A DNA stretch of 55,029 nt from Chitinophagaceae bacterium (GTDB lineage Bacteria; Bacteroidota; Bacteroidia; Chitinophagales; Chitinophagaceae). The stretch is taken from NCBI GenBank assembly GCA_023251255.1, contig JAHEZD010000036.1, positions 1-55,029 on the forward strand. The letters are read 5' to 3'. Below the pieces are notes generated by a model. The model saw only the letters and a program-made list of their open reading frames with translations, was not told the DNA's origin and made no database searches. The position numbers and the translations under genes were made by a program. Of the stretch, positions 18,953 to 28,037 are shown one piece after another (the stretch's first letter is position 1; every line of letters starts with the position of its first letter).

Positions 18953-19051
18953 ATGTCAACCTGAGCCTACCTACCAGTAGGCAAGCCTGTCGGAGGCGCT
19001 TCACAAAATATTGTTCCGTTCAAAGGGTTTCGACAGGCCCAACCTGACATT
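18953..19051. repeat. REP-like inverted pair inside the efflux operon
   Basis: TGTCAACCTGAGCC (18954-18967) faces GGTTTCGACAGGCCCAACCT near 19027-19046. The left arm is interrupted by a short insert containing CCTACCAGTAGG. The element separates the adaptor and pump genes by 213 bp, an unusually large gap for this operon. Confidence 0.6.
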
Positions 19052-19164
19052 CTCATTCGCTTAACAGCAATAAAGCATAAAACTGTTGCCCAGATGCGAA
19101 ATGAAGTTTACTGGTTGTTCCATTTGCTTAGTACAAAATCCTATCACCATCTAATTATACCATT

Positions 19165-22100
19165 ATGGTTAAGCTGATAAAAAATATCATCCACTTTTCA
19201 CTCCGTCACAGGAGCCTGGTTTTCTTTTTGACCGCTGTGATGGCAGTAATCGGTTTTGTTAGTTACAAGAACACGCCCATTGAAACATTCCCCGATGTTA
19301 CCAATACGCAGATCATCATCATTGCCCAGTGGCAGGGGCGCAGTGCCGAGGAGGTGGAAAAGTTCATTTCCATTCCCCTGGAAACAGTGCTGAACAGCGT
19401 GCAGAAGAAAGTGAACCTCCGTTCCACATCCGCATTTGGCCTGAGTTATATCAGGATCATTTTTGAAGATGATGTGGATGATGCCTTTGCCCGCCAGCAA
19501 GTGATGAGCAGGTTGAGCAGTGCAGACCTACCGGATGGCGTGAAACCTGATGTGCAGCCACCTTATGGGCCAACAGGTGAAATCTACCGTTACACATTGA
19601 AGAGCAGGACGAAAGATATCCGTGAGCTGAACACCATCCAGCAATGGGTACTGGACAGGCAGTTCAAATCAATTCCGGGCGTTGCAGACGTGAACAGTTT
19701 TGGCGGTGAGGAGAAAAGTTACGAAATAAGTGTGAATCCGGAATACCTGATGAAGTATGGATTATCGTCATTGGATGTATATAATGCCGTGGCCAAAAGC
19801 AATATCAATGTAGGAGGCGATGTGATTGAGAAGAATGGCCAGGCCTATGTAGTGAGGGGCATTGGTTTGCTGGACAATATTGATGAAGTGAAGGATGTGA
19901 TCGTTACAAAAATAAATGGGGTACCCATACTTGTACGCAATGTGGCAGAAGTGAAGGAAACCGGGAAGCCAAGGCTGGGCTGGGTTTCAAGGGACTCGAA
20001 GAACTACCATAACGATGATGTGATTGAGGGTATCGTGGTGATGCGCAAGGGCGAGAACCCAAGCGAAGTGCTGCAAAAAGTGGAGGACAAGGTAAAATAC
20101 CTGAACGAGAAGGTACTGAAGCAGCATGATGTGAAAATCGATACTTTTTATGATAGAAGTGACCTTATGTCTGTTTGTACGGAAACAGTGATCCATAACT
20201 TATTGGAAGGGATCATTTTGGTAACGGTCATTGTTTTCCTGTTCATGGCCGATTGGAGAACAACGGTTACGGTAAGTATCATCATCCCCTTATCCTTGTT
20301 GTTTGCATTCATGTGCATGAGAATAAAAGGCATGACGGCCAATTTATTGAGCATGGGTGCTGTTGACTTCGGCATCATCATAGATGGGGCCGTGGTAATG
20401 GTGGAAGGGCTGTTTGTGGCACTTGACCACCGGGCAAAGGAAGTGGGTATGGACAGGTACAACAAGCTGGCAAAGCTGGGCCTTTTCAAACAGGTAGGAA
20501 CTGAGATGGGAAAAGCTATTTTCTTTTCCAAGGTCATCATCCTTACTTGCTTGATACCCATTTTTGCCTTCCAGAAAGTGGAAGGTAAAATGTTCTCCCC
20601 CCTGGCCTACACATTGGGCTTTGCCCTATTGGGGGCCTTATTGTTTACGTTGACACTGGTGCCTGCTTTATCGAGTATCTTATTGAGGAAGAACGTGCGG
20701 GAAAAACATAATCCCATTGTTATCTTCTTCGAGAAGGGCATTACCAAACTGTTCAGCTTCACCTACAAGTTTCCCATAGCCAGTTTAACGGTTGCCATTG
20801 CATTCATGGCAGTTACTTTTTTCTCGGCCAAGTTCCTGGGTACGGAATTCCTGCCTGAACTGGACGAAGGTGCTTTATGGGTAGAAAGTGAACTGCCCAT
20901 GAGTGCAAGCTTGCCCCAGGCAAAAGTGATTTCCGACAAGATGATCCAGATACTGCATGAATTCCCAGAAGTGAAACAGACCTTATCGCAAATGGGAAGG
21001 ACCAATGATGGCACGGACCCCAAGGGATTCTTCAATGTGCAGATACAGGTTGACCTGAAACCCAAAACTGAATGGCGCAAAGGCATTACAGAAGATGGCT
21101 TGATTGACAGCATGGATGCACAGTTGAAGAAAATTCCCGGTGTTACCTACAACTATTCGCAGCCTATCCGCGATAACGTGGAAGAAGCGGTGGCTGGTGT
21201 TAATGCAGCCATGGCCGTGAAGATTTTTGGTCCCGATTTCCAAACATTGGATTCATTGGCAGATAAAGTAAAGGAATCCTTAAAAGATGTAAAGGGCATT
21301 GAGGACCTGGGTGTACTCAGGAACCTTGGCCAGCCCGAGTTCCATATAGACCTTGATCAACAGAAAATGGCCTTATACGGTATAAGTACGGCCGATGCAC
21401 AAAGTGTTATTGAAATGGCCATTGGAGGAAAGGCTGCAACCCAGTTGTACCAAGGTGAAAGGAGATTTGATATACGGATACGTTACCAAAAGGATTTCCG
21501 TGATACAGAAGAGAAAATAAACCGCCTAATGGTGCCTTCACAGGATGGAACAAAAATTCCCATCAGTGAAATAGCCACCATTAGGACATTGACCGGTCCT
21601 GCATTTATTTACCGGGACAATAACAGCCGTTACATTGCGGTGAAGTTTTCTGTTCGTGACCGCGACCTAGGAAGCACCATTGCTGAAGCACAACAAAAAG
21701 TAAATACAGCAGTGAAATTTCCTGCCGGTTATGAAACAAGCTGGAACGGCGAGTTCGAGAACCAGACACGTGCCACCAAACGTCTGGGCGAAGTGGTGCC
21801 ATTATGTTTGCTGGCTATCTTCCTCATTCTCTTCATGGCATTTGGCAACGTGAAAGATGCGGTGCTTACCATTCTCAACGTACCCTTTGCCTTGATTGGC
21901 GGCATACTGGCCCTTCATTTACGTGGCATGAATTTCAGTATCAGTGCCGGCATTGGTTTCATTGCGCTGTTTGGTATCTGTATCCAGAATGGGGTAATCC
22001 TCATCAGTGTTTTCAGGAAAAACCTCGAAGCAAAAATGCACCTCAATGAAGCATTGATGCAAGGTGTCATCTCACGTGTCCGCCCAGTGGTGATGACGGC

Positions 22101-22311
22101 ATTAATGGCAGCCATCGGTTTGTTGCCAGCAGCTATCAGCACAGGCATTGGCAGTGAATCACAAAGGCCGTTGGCCACAGTGGTAATCGGGGGCTTGGTC
22201 ACATCCACCTTCCTCACATTATTGATCCTGCCCATTTTATATGCTGGGGTTTATAAGTTCATGCACAAACGCAGCAACATGAAACTATTGAAGAAAATGG
22301 GTGCTGTCTAG
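19165..22311 (+). CDS. CzcA-type RND heavy-metal efflux pump (divalent cations)
   Basis: A 1,048-residue inner-membrane proton/cation antiporter, full length for the HME-RND family. It has twelve predicted spans with two large periplasmic loops. The span-4 motif DFGIIIDGAVVMVEG carries Asp401, Asp407 and Glu414, matching the DFG-DG-E pattern of CzcA (Co/Zn/Cd) and not the monovalent CusA pattern (AIGAMVDAA). This points to divalent cations. The usual Asn after this Glu is Gly here. Other family features are a first span preceded by MVKLIKNIIHFSLRHRSLVF, and IETFPDVTNTQIIIIAQWQG. Together with the two upstream genes it forms the tripartite pump. A terminator follows at 22335-22367. Confidence 0.95.
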   Translation: MVKLIKNIIHFSLRHRSLVFFLTAVMAVIGFVSYKNTPIETFPDVTNTQIIIIAQWQGRSAEEVEKFISIPLETVLNSVQKKVNLRSTSAFGLSYIRIIFEDDVDDAFARQQVMSRLSSADLPDGVKPDVQPPYGPTGEIYRYTLKSRTKDIRELNTIQQWVLDRQFKSIPGVADVNSFGGEEKSYEISVNPEYLMKYGLSSLDVYNAVAKSNINVGGDVIEKNGQAYVVRGIGLLDNIDEVKDVIVTKINGVPILVRNVAEVKETGKPRLGWVSRDSKNYHNDDVIEGIVVMRKGENPSEVLQKVEDKVKYLNEKVLKQHDVKIDTFYDRSDLMSVCTETVIHNLLEGIILVTVIVFLFMADWRTTVTVSIIIPLSLLFAFMCMRIKGMTANLLSMGAVDFGIIIDGAVVMVEGLFVALDHRAKEVGMDRYNKLAKLGLFKQVGTEMGKAIFFSKVIILTCLIPIFAFQKVEGKMFSPLAYTLGFALLGALLFTLTLVPALSSILLRKNVREKHNPIVIFFEKGITKLFSFTYKFPIASLTVAIAFMAVTFFSAKFLGTEFLPELDEGALWVESELPMSASLPQAKVISDKMIQILHEFPEVKQTLSQMGRTNDGTDPKGFFNVQIQVDLKPKTEWRKGITEDGLIDSMDAQLKKIPGVTYNYSQPIRDNVEEAVAGVNAAMAVKIFGPDFQTLDSLADKVKESLKDVKGIEDLGVLRNLGQPEFHIDLDQQKMALYGISTADAQSVIEMAIGGKAATQLYQGERRFDIRIRYQKDFRDTEEKINRLMVPSQDGTKIPISEIATIRTLTGPAFIYRDNNSRYIAVKFSVRDRDLGSTIAEAQQKVNTAVKFPAGYETSWNGEFENQTRATKRLGEVVPLCLLAIFLILFMAFGNVKDAVLTILNVPFALIGGILALHLRGMNFSISAGIGFIALFGICIQNGVILISVFRKNLEAKMHLNEALMQGVISRVRPVVMTALMAAIGLLPAAISTGIGSESQRPLATVVIGGLVTSTFLTLLILPILYAGVYKFMHKRSNMKLLKKMGAV

Positions 22312-22334
22312 TTAAAAGGTCTCTATTTTATTTC

Positions 22335-22367
22335 AAAAGCAGTGTAATTTCTTACACTGCTTTTTTT
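22335..22367 (+). terminator. Terminator after the RND pump gene
   Basis: AAAAGCAGTGTAA (22335-22347) pairs perfectly with TTACACTGCTTTT (22352-22364), followed by further T residues. Confidence 0.9.
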
Positions 22368-22491
22368 TGCCCACGCAGGTAGATGCTTTGCGGAACTTCT
22401 ATGGCAAGTTTATCCTTGGCGGTAGTCGAAGGGTATCCTTATACAAAAAGCTATTATCCAAGACTTAAAATTCAACCACTAAAAATATATT

Positions 22492-22507
22492 TTTAGATTA
22501 GTCTAAA
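22492..22507 (+). promoter_or_regulatory. DtxR/MntR-like palindromic operator
   Basis: TTTAGATTAGTCTAAA is a palindrome (TTTAGA-N4-TCTAAA) 38 bases before the ATG of the di-heme oxidoreductase gene. It resembles the boxes bound by DtxR-family iron or manganese regulators (TTAGG-N-CCTAA type; the AT-rich form from memory in Bacteroidota). This suggests metal-dependent repression of the 22546-25415 operon. No regulator gene is visible in the window. Confidence 0.55.
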
Positions 22508-22545
22508 CTTTATATTTTTACCACCTTAAAATTATATTTAGCTGA

Positions 22546-23745
22546 ATGAAAAAAACTTCCCTCATCATCGCGTTCATCGTTGCAGTAGCAGGTTTCATGG
22601 TAGCGTGTTCAAAACTGGAGCCATCTGCCCCAACTGGTGACCAAGTCCTTGATGGGACCGTTGATGGTTTAACCTATGCGCAAACCGCAGAACATAGCCT
22701 TGGCGATGCCGCTTTTACCAATGAAATATTCACAAGGGAAACAGGCCTTGGATCCATCTTTGTGGCCACAAGCTGTGGTAGTTGCCATGCAGGGGACGGC
22801 ATGGGACATCCGTTCAGCACATTAACAAGGTTTGGGCAAATTGATAGTACAGGCAACCATTTCCTGAATCAAGGAGGGCCACAATTGCAGGACAGGGCCT
22901 TGCCTGGCTTTACACCCGAGCAGGTTCCTGCAGGTGCAACCTCATCCAAATTCCTGCCACCAGGCAATACTGGTCTCGGATTCTTGGAACTGGTTTCCGA
23001 TGCTGATATATTGGCCATGAGCGACCCCAACGACCTAAACAACGATGGTATAAAGGGTGTTCCCAACTGGAACAATATTCCTTCTTACATTACGCCCAAT
23101 GCCAATGCTGCAACAAGAAATGGAAAGTATATCTGCCGTTTTGGAAGGAAAGCTGGCGCTTACAACCTGTTGCACCAAACAGTGAATGCCTATAACCAGG
23201 ACATCGGTATCACATCATCCTATGCACCTAAGGATGTTTATTCAGGCCTGGATATCGACCCTGAAATATCCACCACTAAAATCAACAATGTCGTATTCTA
23301 CTTACAAACATTAAAGGCGCCCATTCAGCGAAACCAGAACGGTGCGGATATTGTTGCAGGCAAGCAACTTTTCATCAACATCAATTGTTCGGGTTGCCAT
23401 AAACCCGAACTGAAAACGGGGTTCTCCCCTATCAATGCTTTGAGCTATCAAACATTTGCACCTTATACCGATTTGTTGGTACATGATATGGGGCCAGGTT
23501 TGGACGATGGCTACACGGAAGGCACAGCCAAAACAAGTGCATGGAGAACGGCACCATTGTGGGGATTGGGGCTTGCACCCAGTTCACAGGGAGGCCAGTT
23601 CTTTTTATTGCATGATGGTAGGGCAAGAAGCATAGAAGAAGCCATTCAATTTCATGGAGGTGAAGCCACCAATGCAAAAAACAATTTCAATGCATTGAGC
23701 CAAACAGAAAAGCAGCAACTCATTTCATTCTTAAACAGTTTATAG
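22546..23745 (+). CDS. Di-heme oxidoreductase (DHOR/COG3488 family) lipoprotein
   Basis: A 399-residue putative lipoprotein (signal ending MVACSK, Cys21) with two c-type heme motifs: CGSCH (Cys77-His81) and CSGCH (Cys281-His285). The second lies in the cytochrome-c-like C-terminal domain, which ends in LHDGRARSIEEAIQFHGGEA, a typical DHOR/cytochrome c peroxidase-like segment. Such proteins are exported electron carriers or oxidoreductases often linked to iron metabolism (they accompany imelysin/EfeO genes in some Bacteroidota). It is first in a tightly packed three-gene operon and lies behind a DtxR-like box. The substrate is not known. Confidence 0.9.
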   Translation: MKKTSLIIAFIVAVAGFMVACSKLEPSAPTGDQVLDGTVDGLTYAQTAEHSLGDAAFTNEIFTRETGLGSIFVATSCGSCHAGDGMGHPFSTLTRFGQIDSTGNHFLNQGGPQLQDRALPGFTPEQVPAGATSSKFLPPGNTGLGFLELVSDADILAMSDPNDLNNDGIKGVPNWNNIPSYITPNANAATRNGKYICRFGRKAGAYNLLHQTVNAYNQDIGITSSYAPKDVYSGLDIDPEISTTKINNVVFYLQTLKAPIQRNQNGADIVAGKQLFININCSGCHKPELKTGFSPINALSYQTFAPYTDLLVHDMGPGLDDGYTEGTAKTSAWRTAPLWGLGLAPSSQGGQFFLLHDGRARSIEEAIQFHGGEATNAKNNFNALSQTEKQQLISFLNSL

Positions 23746-23748
23746 TAA

Positions 23749-24189
23749 ATGGACAGGAGAAAGTTTATTTCATCAAGTTGTATCAGTTGTTTGGGTGGCG
23801 GGTTACTGCTGTCGCTTTTGGAGAGTTGTGGTTCAACAAAAATTATAACCGCAGCCATAAAAGATACTGATATGATTGTACTGCTAAGTGATTTTGAAAT
23901 AAAGAAAAGCAGCAAAAAGGAGTTCAAGAAATACCTTGTTGTACAAAATGAAATATTGCAGCACCCCATTTGTGTTTACCGTTTTGACGAAAACACTTAT
24001 AAAGCATTGTTGATGAAATGCACCCATCAAGGAACAGAACTGCAGGTGTTTGGAGACAAGCTTCAATGTCCCGCACATGGCAGTGAATTCAACAATCAAG
24101 GAAAAGTGGAGAATGGTCCAGCCAGTGACCCGCTCAGGACCTTTCCAATAACCATTGAAGGCAACCAACTAAAAATATCATTGAAATGA
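23749..24189 (+). CDS. Rieske [2Fe-2S] protein
   Basis: A 146-residue exported iron-sulfur protein. The N-terminus (MDRRKFISSSC... SLLESCGS) resembles a twin-arginine or lipoprotein leader: an RRKF motif with Cys27 after a hydrophobic stretch. The Rieske ligands are present in two motifs, CTHQGTEL (Cys91, His93) and CPAHGSEF (Cys107, His110), on one small beta-fold. The second motif is followed by VENGPASDPLRTFPI, the usual proline loop. It starts 3 bp after the oxidoreductase stop and overlaps the next gene by 4 bp, so the three are cotranscribed. It probably passes electrons with the di-heme protein. Confidence 0.93.
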   Translation: MDRRKFISSSCISCLGGGLLLSLLESCGSTKIITAAIKDTDMIVLLSDFEIKKSSKKEFKKYLVVQNEILQHPICVYRFDENTYKALLMKCTHQGTELQVFGDKLQCPAHGSEFNNQGKVENGPASDPLRTFPITIEGNQLKISLK

Positions 24190-25415
24190 AATGGACCTAT
24201 TTTGTCATTGCAGTATTTGCAATAACCTATTTTCCTGCAAAGGCACAGATTGACCCAAGTCTTTTAAGGCGTGTTCCCAAAGACACATCAAAGCCATCCT
24301 TGAACATGGATGCCATTTATAATAGGCCTGCTTTGCAAGCTGGCAAATTACCTGTTTCGTTGGGCGGTTATGCGGAAGCCAATTGGCAACACTTGGGAAC
24401 AGATGGCATTTCTGAAGGTCACCAGTTCCAGTTCAGGAGGCTCAGTTTATTTGTTGCATCAAGTATTTCCAAACGGATAAAGTTCCTAAGTGAAATAGAA
24501 TTTGAACCTGCCGAGAAAGAAATTGCTGTGGAGTATGCCGCAGTGGATGTTGAGTTCCACCCACTGCTTAACTTGAGGGGCGGCATGATTGTGAACCCTA
24601 TTGGTGCATTCAATCAAAACCATGACGGACCTAAATGGGAGTTTACGGATAGGCCAATCTCTGCTACACAGATGTTACCTGCTACTTGGAGCAATGCAGG
24701 CTTTGGTCTCTATGGAAAATATTATACTAAAAATTGGATGTTTGGTTATGAATTGTACTTAACTGGAGGCTTCAACAATTCCATTATTGAAAACAAGGAG
24801 AACAGAACATTTTTGCCTGCTGCAAAGGCAGATGCTGAAAGATTTGAAGAAAGTGCCAGTGGTGAACCTTTGTTAACTACCAAGATTGCCATTAAAAACA
24901 CCAAGATTGGTGAAATTGGTTTATCCTATATGGGTGGCATTTACAATAAATGGCAGGAGGATGGTTTGATATTGGATAAAAAAAGAAGGTGCGATGTATT
25001 AGCTGTTGATTTCAACAGCAGCATCAAAAAAACAGGCACCACTTTTATTGGTGAATGGGCCTGGGTATTTGTGGATGTGCCCGAAACCTATACCCAACAA
25101 TTCGGCAATAAACAACAAGGTGGCTTTATGGATATTGTGCAACCTGTTTTGAAGAAAAAAATATTGGGTTGGGAAAACGCAGTGCTCAATGTTGCTTGCC
25201 GTTTGGAATATGTAGATTGGAACGTGGGAAAGTTCAAACAAACTGGTGGCAATATTGCAGATGACCTTTGGAGCATGATGCCTGCTATAAGTTTCAGGCC
25301 AACTGCTCAAACCGTTTTCCGTTTGAATTACCGCATACAGAAGCAAAGGGATTTACTGGGCAATATTCCTGTAAATACGGCTGGTTTCAGTTTTGGTATC
25401 TCAACGTACTTTTAA
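24186..25415 (+). CDS. Outer-membrane porin-like beta-barrel protein
   Basis: A 409-residue protein with a signal peptide (ending PAKAQ, about residue 21) and a beta-barrel pattern ending in SFGISTYF. It resembles phosphate-selective porin O/P-type proteins. Typical features are a first strand near SLGGYAEANWQHLGTDG, the following QFQFRRLSLFVASSIS, and EIEFEPAEKEIAVEYAAVD. It overlaps the Rieske gene by 4 bp (ATGA), making this the last gene of the di-heme oxidoreductase operon. In context it could let the metabolite or metal complex handled by the redox proteins into the periplasm, but the substrate is unknown. Confidence 0.8.
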   Translation: MKWTYFVIAVFAITYFPAKAQIDPSLLRRVPKDTSKPSLNMDAIYNRPALQAGKLPVSLGGYAEANWQHLGTDGISEGHQFQFRRLSLFVASSISKRIKFLSEIEFEPAEKEIAVEYAAVDVEFHPLLNLRGGMIVNPIGAFNQNHDGPKWEFTDRPISATQMLPATWSNAGFGLYGKYYTKNWMFGYELYLTGGFNNSIIENKENRTFLPAAKADAERFEESASGEPLLTTKIAIKNTKIGEIGLSYMGGIYNKWQEDGLILDKKRRCDVLAVDFNSSIKKTGTTFIGEWAWVFVDVPETYTQQFGNKQQGGFMDIVQPVLKKKILGWENAVLNVACRLEYVDWNVGKFKQTGGNIADDLWSMMPAISFRPTAQTVFRLNYRIQKQRDLLGNIPVNTAGFSFGISTYF

Positions 25416-25429
25416 GCCCTGACTTACAA

Positions 25430-26089
25430 TTATTTACTTGTTGTTGGGTTCTTCCAACCGGCTTCCAGTTTTTCCACTGTTTTCTGGATGCGCTCGGTCC
25501 TTGTTTCCGGACGTTTGGCAGAAACAATCCATTCCACATATTCCTTGCGGTTGGTAAATGAGAGCGAGTTGAAAAATACTGCTGCTGTACTGTTCTTGTT
25601 GAAGGCAGTTTCCAAATCTTCCGGTAGCCTCACGGTTTTGGTGGCAGCATCTATATAGTCAAAGATGGGCCGTTCCCTTGGCCTGCTTTCCTTTTGTATA
25701 TCTACACCCGTTTTCAGGCGGAAACCAAATGTGCTCCATGTTCCGTCAAAAGATACCAGGCTTATCCAGTGCAGTTCATCATGCTTCAGGAGCTCTTCCC
25801 ATCCCCTGTCCCTAGTTAAATCAGTTTGGAGTTTCGATGTTCCTTTAGGGTAGTAGGTCCAGCAAACAATGCCTTCCTTAAGCAAGGACAGCACATTGTC
25901 CAGTTGTTTTTCCATCTGCTTCCTGTTGTTCACAAACCAATGGACCTGATCGTATTTCTTTCCTTTGGGAACGATGGATACATTGGCAGGCAGGGGGTCC
26001 ATGCTGTTTTCAAAATCATCCGGCTTGTTCAGCACAAGCAATGTAAACCCTTCCTTGATTTTCAGTTTGGAGGAAACAGGAGTTGCCAT
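25430..26089 (-). CDS. YdeI/OmpD-associated-like protein
   Basis: A 219-residue cytoplasmic-looking protein with no signal peptide. The N-terminal half (LKIKEGFTLLVLNKPDDFE ... QVHWFVNNRKQMEKQL) resembles DUF3052-type sequences. The C-terminal part (about 160-215) has the YdeI/OmdA motif: LPEDLETAFNKN..AVFFNSLSFTNRKEYVEWI. From memory these are named bacteriocin-protection or OmpD-associated proteins, but their biochemistry is not clear. It is convergent with the porin gene and reads away from hutH. The function here is unknown. Confidence 0.7.
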   Translation of the reverse strand: MATPVSSKLKIKEGFTLLVLNKPDDFENSMDPLPANVSIVPKGKKYDQVHWFVNNRKQMEKQLDNVLSLLKEGIVCWTYYPKGTSKLQTDLTRDRGWEELLKHDELHWISLVSFDGTWSTFGFRLKTGVDIQKESRPRERPIFDYIDAATKTVRLPEDLETAFNKNSTAAVFFNSLSFTNRKEYVEWIVSAKRPETRTERIQKTVEKLEAGWKNPTTSK

Positions 26090-26148
26090 AAAATAGCTGT
26101 ATGAGGGTTAAGAATAATGTTGGTCTGTTGAGCAGTATGCGGGAATGC

Positions 26149-26199
26149 TTGTCAGGTTGAGTTGATTGTAGCAAGATTTCAAAGGGCTCAACCTTGTAC
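26149..26199. repeat. REP-like remnant
   Basis: TTGTCAGGTTGAG and GGGCTCAACC form a short inverted pair of the same type as the elements at 349-413 and 18953-19051. It lies just beyond the hutH stop codon and could act as its 3' hairpin. Confidence 0.4.
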
Positions 26200-26203
26200 C
26201 CTC

Positions 26204-27697
26204 CTAACAACGGTAATTCGCCACAAATTCAATGGCCTTTACCATATCATTATGCAGTACCCTGTCCACATCATTAAAGCTCACTTCTTTCCTGAAAGCA
26301 GTTACCAGTTCTTCCACAAAATCGGCACTCCGCAATGGTCTCCTGAAATCGAGTGCCTGTGCTGCGGTCAGCAGTTCTATGGCCAGCACTTTCTCCACAT
26401 TGTTGATCACGCGGAGGCATTTGGTAGCGGCATTGGCACCCATGCTTACATGATCTTCCTGATTGTTGCTGGACGAAATGCTGTCCACACTTGCAGGTGT
26501 GCAGAGCTGCTTGTTCTCACTCACGATACCAGCAGCAGTGTACTGCGGAATCATGAAACCGCTGTTCAGCCCTGCTTCCTTCACCAGGAACAATGGCAAC
26601 CCACGTTGGCCACTGATTAATTGATAGGTCCTGCGTTCGCTGATATTGGCAATTTCACTCATCGCAATGGCCAGGAAATCCAGATGCAGTGCCAGTGGTT
26701 GCCCATGGAAATTGCCCCCGCTTACAATCAGGTCCTCGTCGGGAAAGATATTGGGATTGTCGGTTACCGAATTGATTTCGGTCAAGAAAACATGGAGCAC
26801 ATTATTGAACACATCCTTGCTGGCACCATGTACCTGGGGTATGCACCTGAAGCTATAAGGGTCCTGTACCTGCTGTTTTTTTTGTGCGGCAATACTGCTG
26901 CCCTGCAAATGGCTGCGCAATATGGCAGCCGTTTCAATTTGTCCCTTGTGGGCCCGTATCCTGTGGATGGCTTCATGCAAGGGCTCGCCCACACAGTCAA
27001 AGGCATCAAAGCTAACGGCTGCAATGGCATCCGCCATCTTCAATAACTGTTCAGTTTTCTGCAGACAGTACAGGCCATACGCAGCCATGAACTGTGTACC
27101 GTTGATCAGTGCCAGCCCCTCCTTGCTCTGTAGCTTGACTGGCTGCCAGCTCAACTGATTGAACAGTTCCCCTACTTTATGCTTCCTACCTTGGTAGTTC
27201 ACTTCACCCAAGCCAATCAACGGCAGGCTCAAATGGGAAAGCGGGGCAAGATCGCCACTTGCCCCCAATGAACCTTGGGTATAAACAATGGGCAGTACAT
27301 TTTCGTTGCACATTTTCAACAGGCCATTTACAGTGTCCATCTGCACACCGCTATGACCAAAGCTCAGGCTCTTGATTTTGAGCATGAGCATGAGCCGCAC
27401 TATTTCCTGCGGCACTTCTTCTCCAAGGCCGCAAGCATGGCTCATAAGCAGATTATACTGTAGTTGTTCAATCTGGTGCTTGTCTATCTGCACATTCTGC
27501 AAGAAACCAAACCCGGTATTGATACCGTAGTAAACAGCTTCATCAGCTTCCAGTTTCCGGTCCAGATAGGCACGGCACTTGGTTACCAAAGCTGCTGCTT
27601 CTGCCGAAACAGTTATTTGCAAGGTTTCTTGTACAAAGCGCTTTACATCATCAAAAGAAAGCCATTGGTCGTTTAAGGTCAAACTATGTTCACTCAT
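26204..27697 (-). CDS. hutH: Histidine ammonia-lyase
   Basis: A 497-residue aromatic amino-acid lyase. It removes ammonia from L-histidine to give urocanate, the first step of histidine breakdown, in the cytoplasm. The active site is a self-made MIO group formed from Ala146-Ser147-Gly148 within QGSLGASGDLAPLSHL. Other conserved parts are YYGINTGFGFL (about 56-66), GNFHGQPLALHLDFLAIAMSE, and SSNNQEDHVSMGANAA near the C-terminal half. The other hut genes (hutU, hutI, hutG) are not in the window. A weak promoter-like ACTTTG element lies about 25 bases upstream. Histidase is favoured over tyrosine or phenylalanine lyases by the length and the SHACGLGEEV segment, but this is not proof. Confidence 0.92.
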   Translation of the reverse strand: MSEHSLTLNDQWLSFDDVKRFVQETLQITVSAEAAALVTKCRAYLDRKLEADEAVYYGINTGFGFLQNVQIDKHQIEQLQYNLLMSHACGLGEEVPQEIVRLMLMLKIKSLSFGHSGVQMDTVNGLLKMCNENVLPIVYTQGSLGASGDLAPLSHLSLPLIGLGEVNYQGRKHKVGELFNQLSWQPVKLQSKEGLALINGTQFMAAYGLYCLQKTEQLLKMADAIAAVSFDAFDCVGEPLHEAIHRIRAHKGQIETAAILRSHLQGSSIAAQKKQQVQDPYSFRCIPQVHGASKDVFNNVLHVFLTEINSVTDNPNIFPDEDLIVSGGNFHGQPLALHLDFLAIAMSEIANISERRTYQLISGQRGLPLFLVKEAGLNSGFMIPQYTAAGIVSENKQLCTPASVDSISSSNNQEDHVSMGANAATKCLRVINNVEKVLAIELLTAAQALDFRRPLRSADFVEELVTAFRKEVSFNDVDRVLHNDMVKAIEFVANYRC

Positions 27698-27779
27698 GAA
27701 AGGCAGGCATTTTTTAAGTGCTGCAAAGTAATTGTTTTAAGCAGAAGCCCATATGGAAAAGCAGGGAAAGAGGTTTGTT

Positions 27780-27805
27780 TTGCTAGCTTTTTTTCGTTTA
27801 CTTTG
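27780..27805 (+). promoter_or_regulatory. tRNA promoter (TTG...TACTTTG)
   Basis: TTG (27780-27782) and TACTTTG (27799-27805) resemble Bacteroidota -33 and -7 elements (an earlier TTTG at 27774-27777 is an alternative -33). They lie 19 bases upstream of the mature tRNA start, which is a reasonable distance. Confidence 0.5.
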
Positions 27806-27824
27806 CCGCCTGCAAAAAGCGGAT

Positions 27825-27898
27825 GACTTGGTAGCTCAGCTGGATAGAGCAACTGCCTTCTAAGCAGTAGGCCATTGGTTCGAATCCAATCCAGGTCA
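27825..27898 (+). tRNA. tRNA-Arg (anticodon UCU)
   Basis: A 74-nt cloverleaf. The acceptor stem is GACTTGG with CCAGGTC and discriminator A. The D-arm contains GCTCAGCTGGATAGAGC. The anticodon stem ACTGC/GCAGT surrounds the loop CTTCTAA, giving anticodon TCT (reads AGA). The T-arm is ATTGG-TTCGAAT-CCAAT. CCA is not encoded. A terminator follows. Confidence 0.95.
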
Positions 27899-27911
27899 CT
27901 TTTACCAGTAC

Positions 27912-27938
27912 ATCCCCCGGTTATCCGGGGGATTTTTG
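27912..27938 (+). terminator. tRNA-Arg terminator
   Basis: ATCCCCCGG (27912-27920) pairs with CCGGGGGAT (27925-27933), followed by T residues. Confidence 0.88.
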
Positions 27939-28037
27939 TTTGTTGTACCCTACCACTGATTCCATTTGCACCGCAACCACAGGTTACAATGGATAAGGTT
28001 ACCCAATCTCCATGCAAAAAAACAACTAGCCGTAAAA

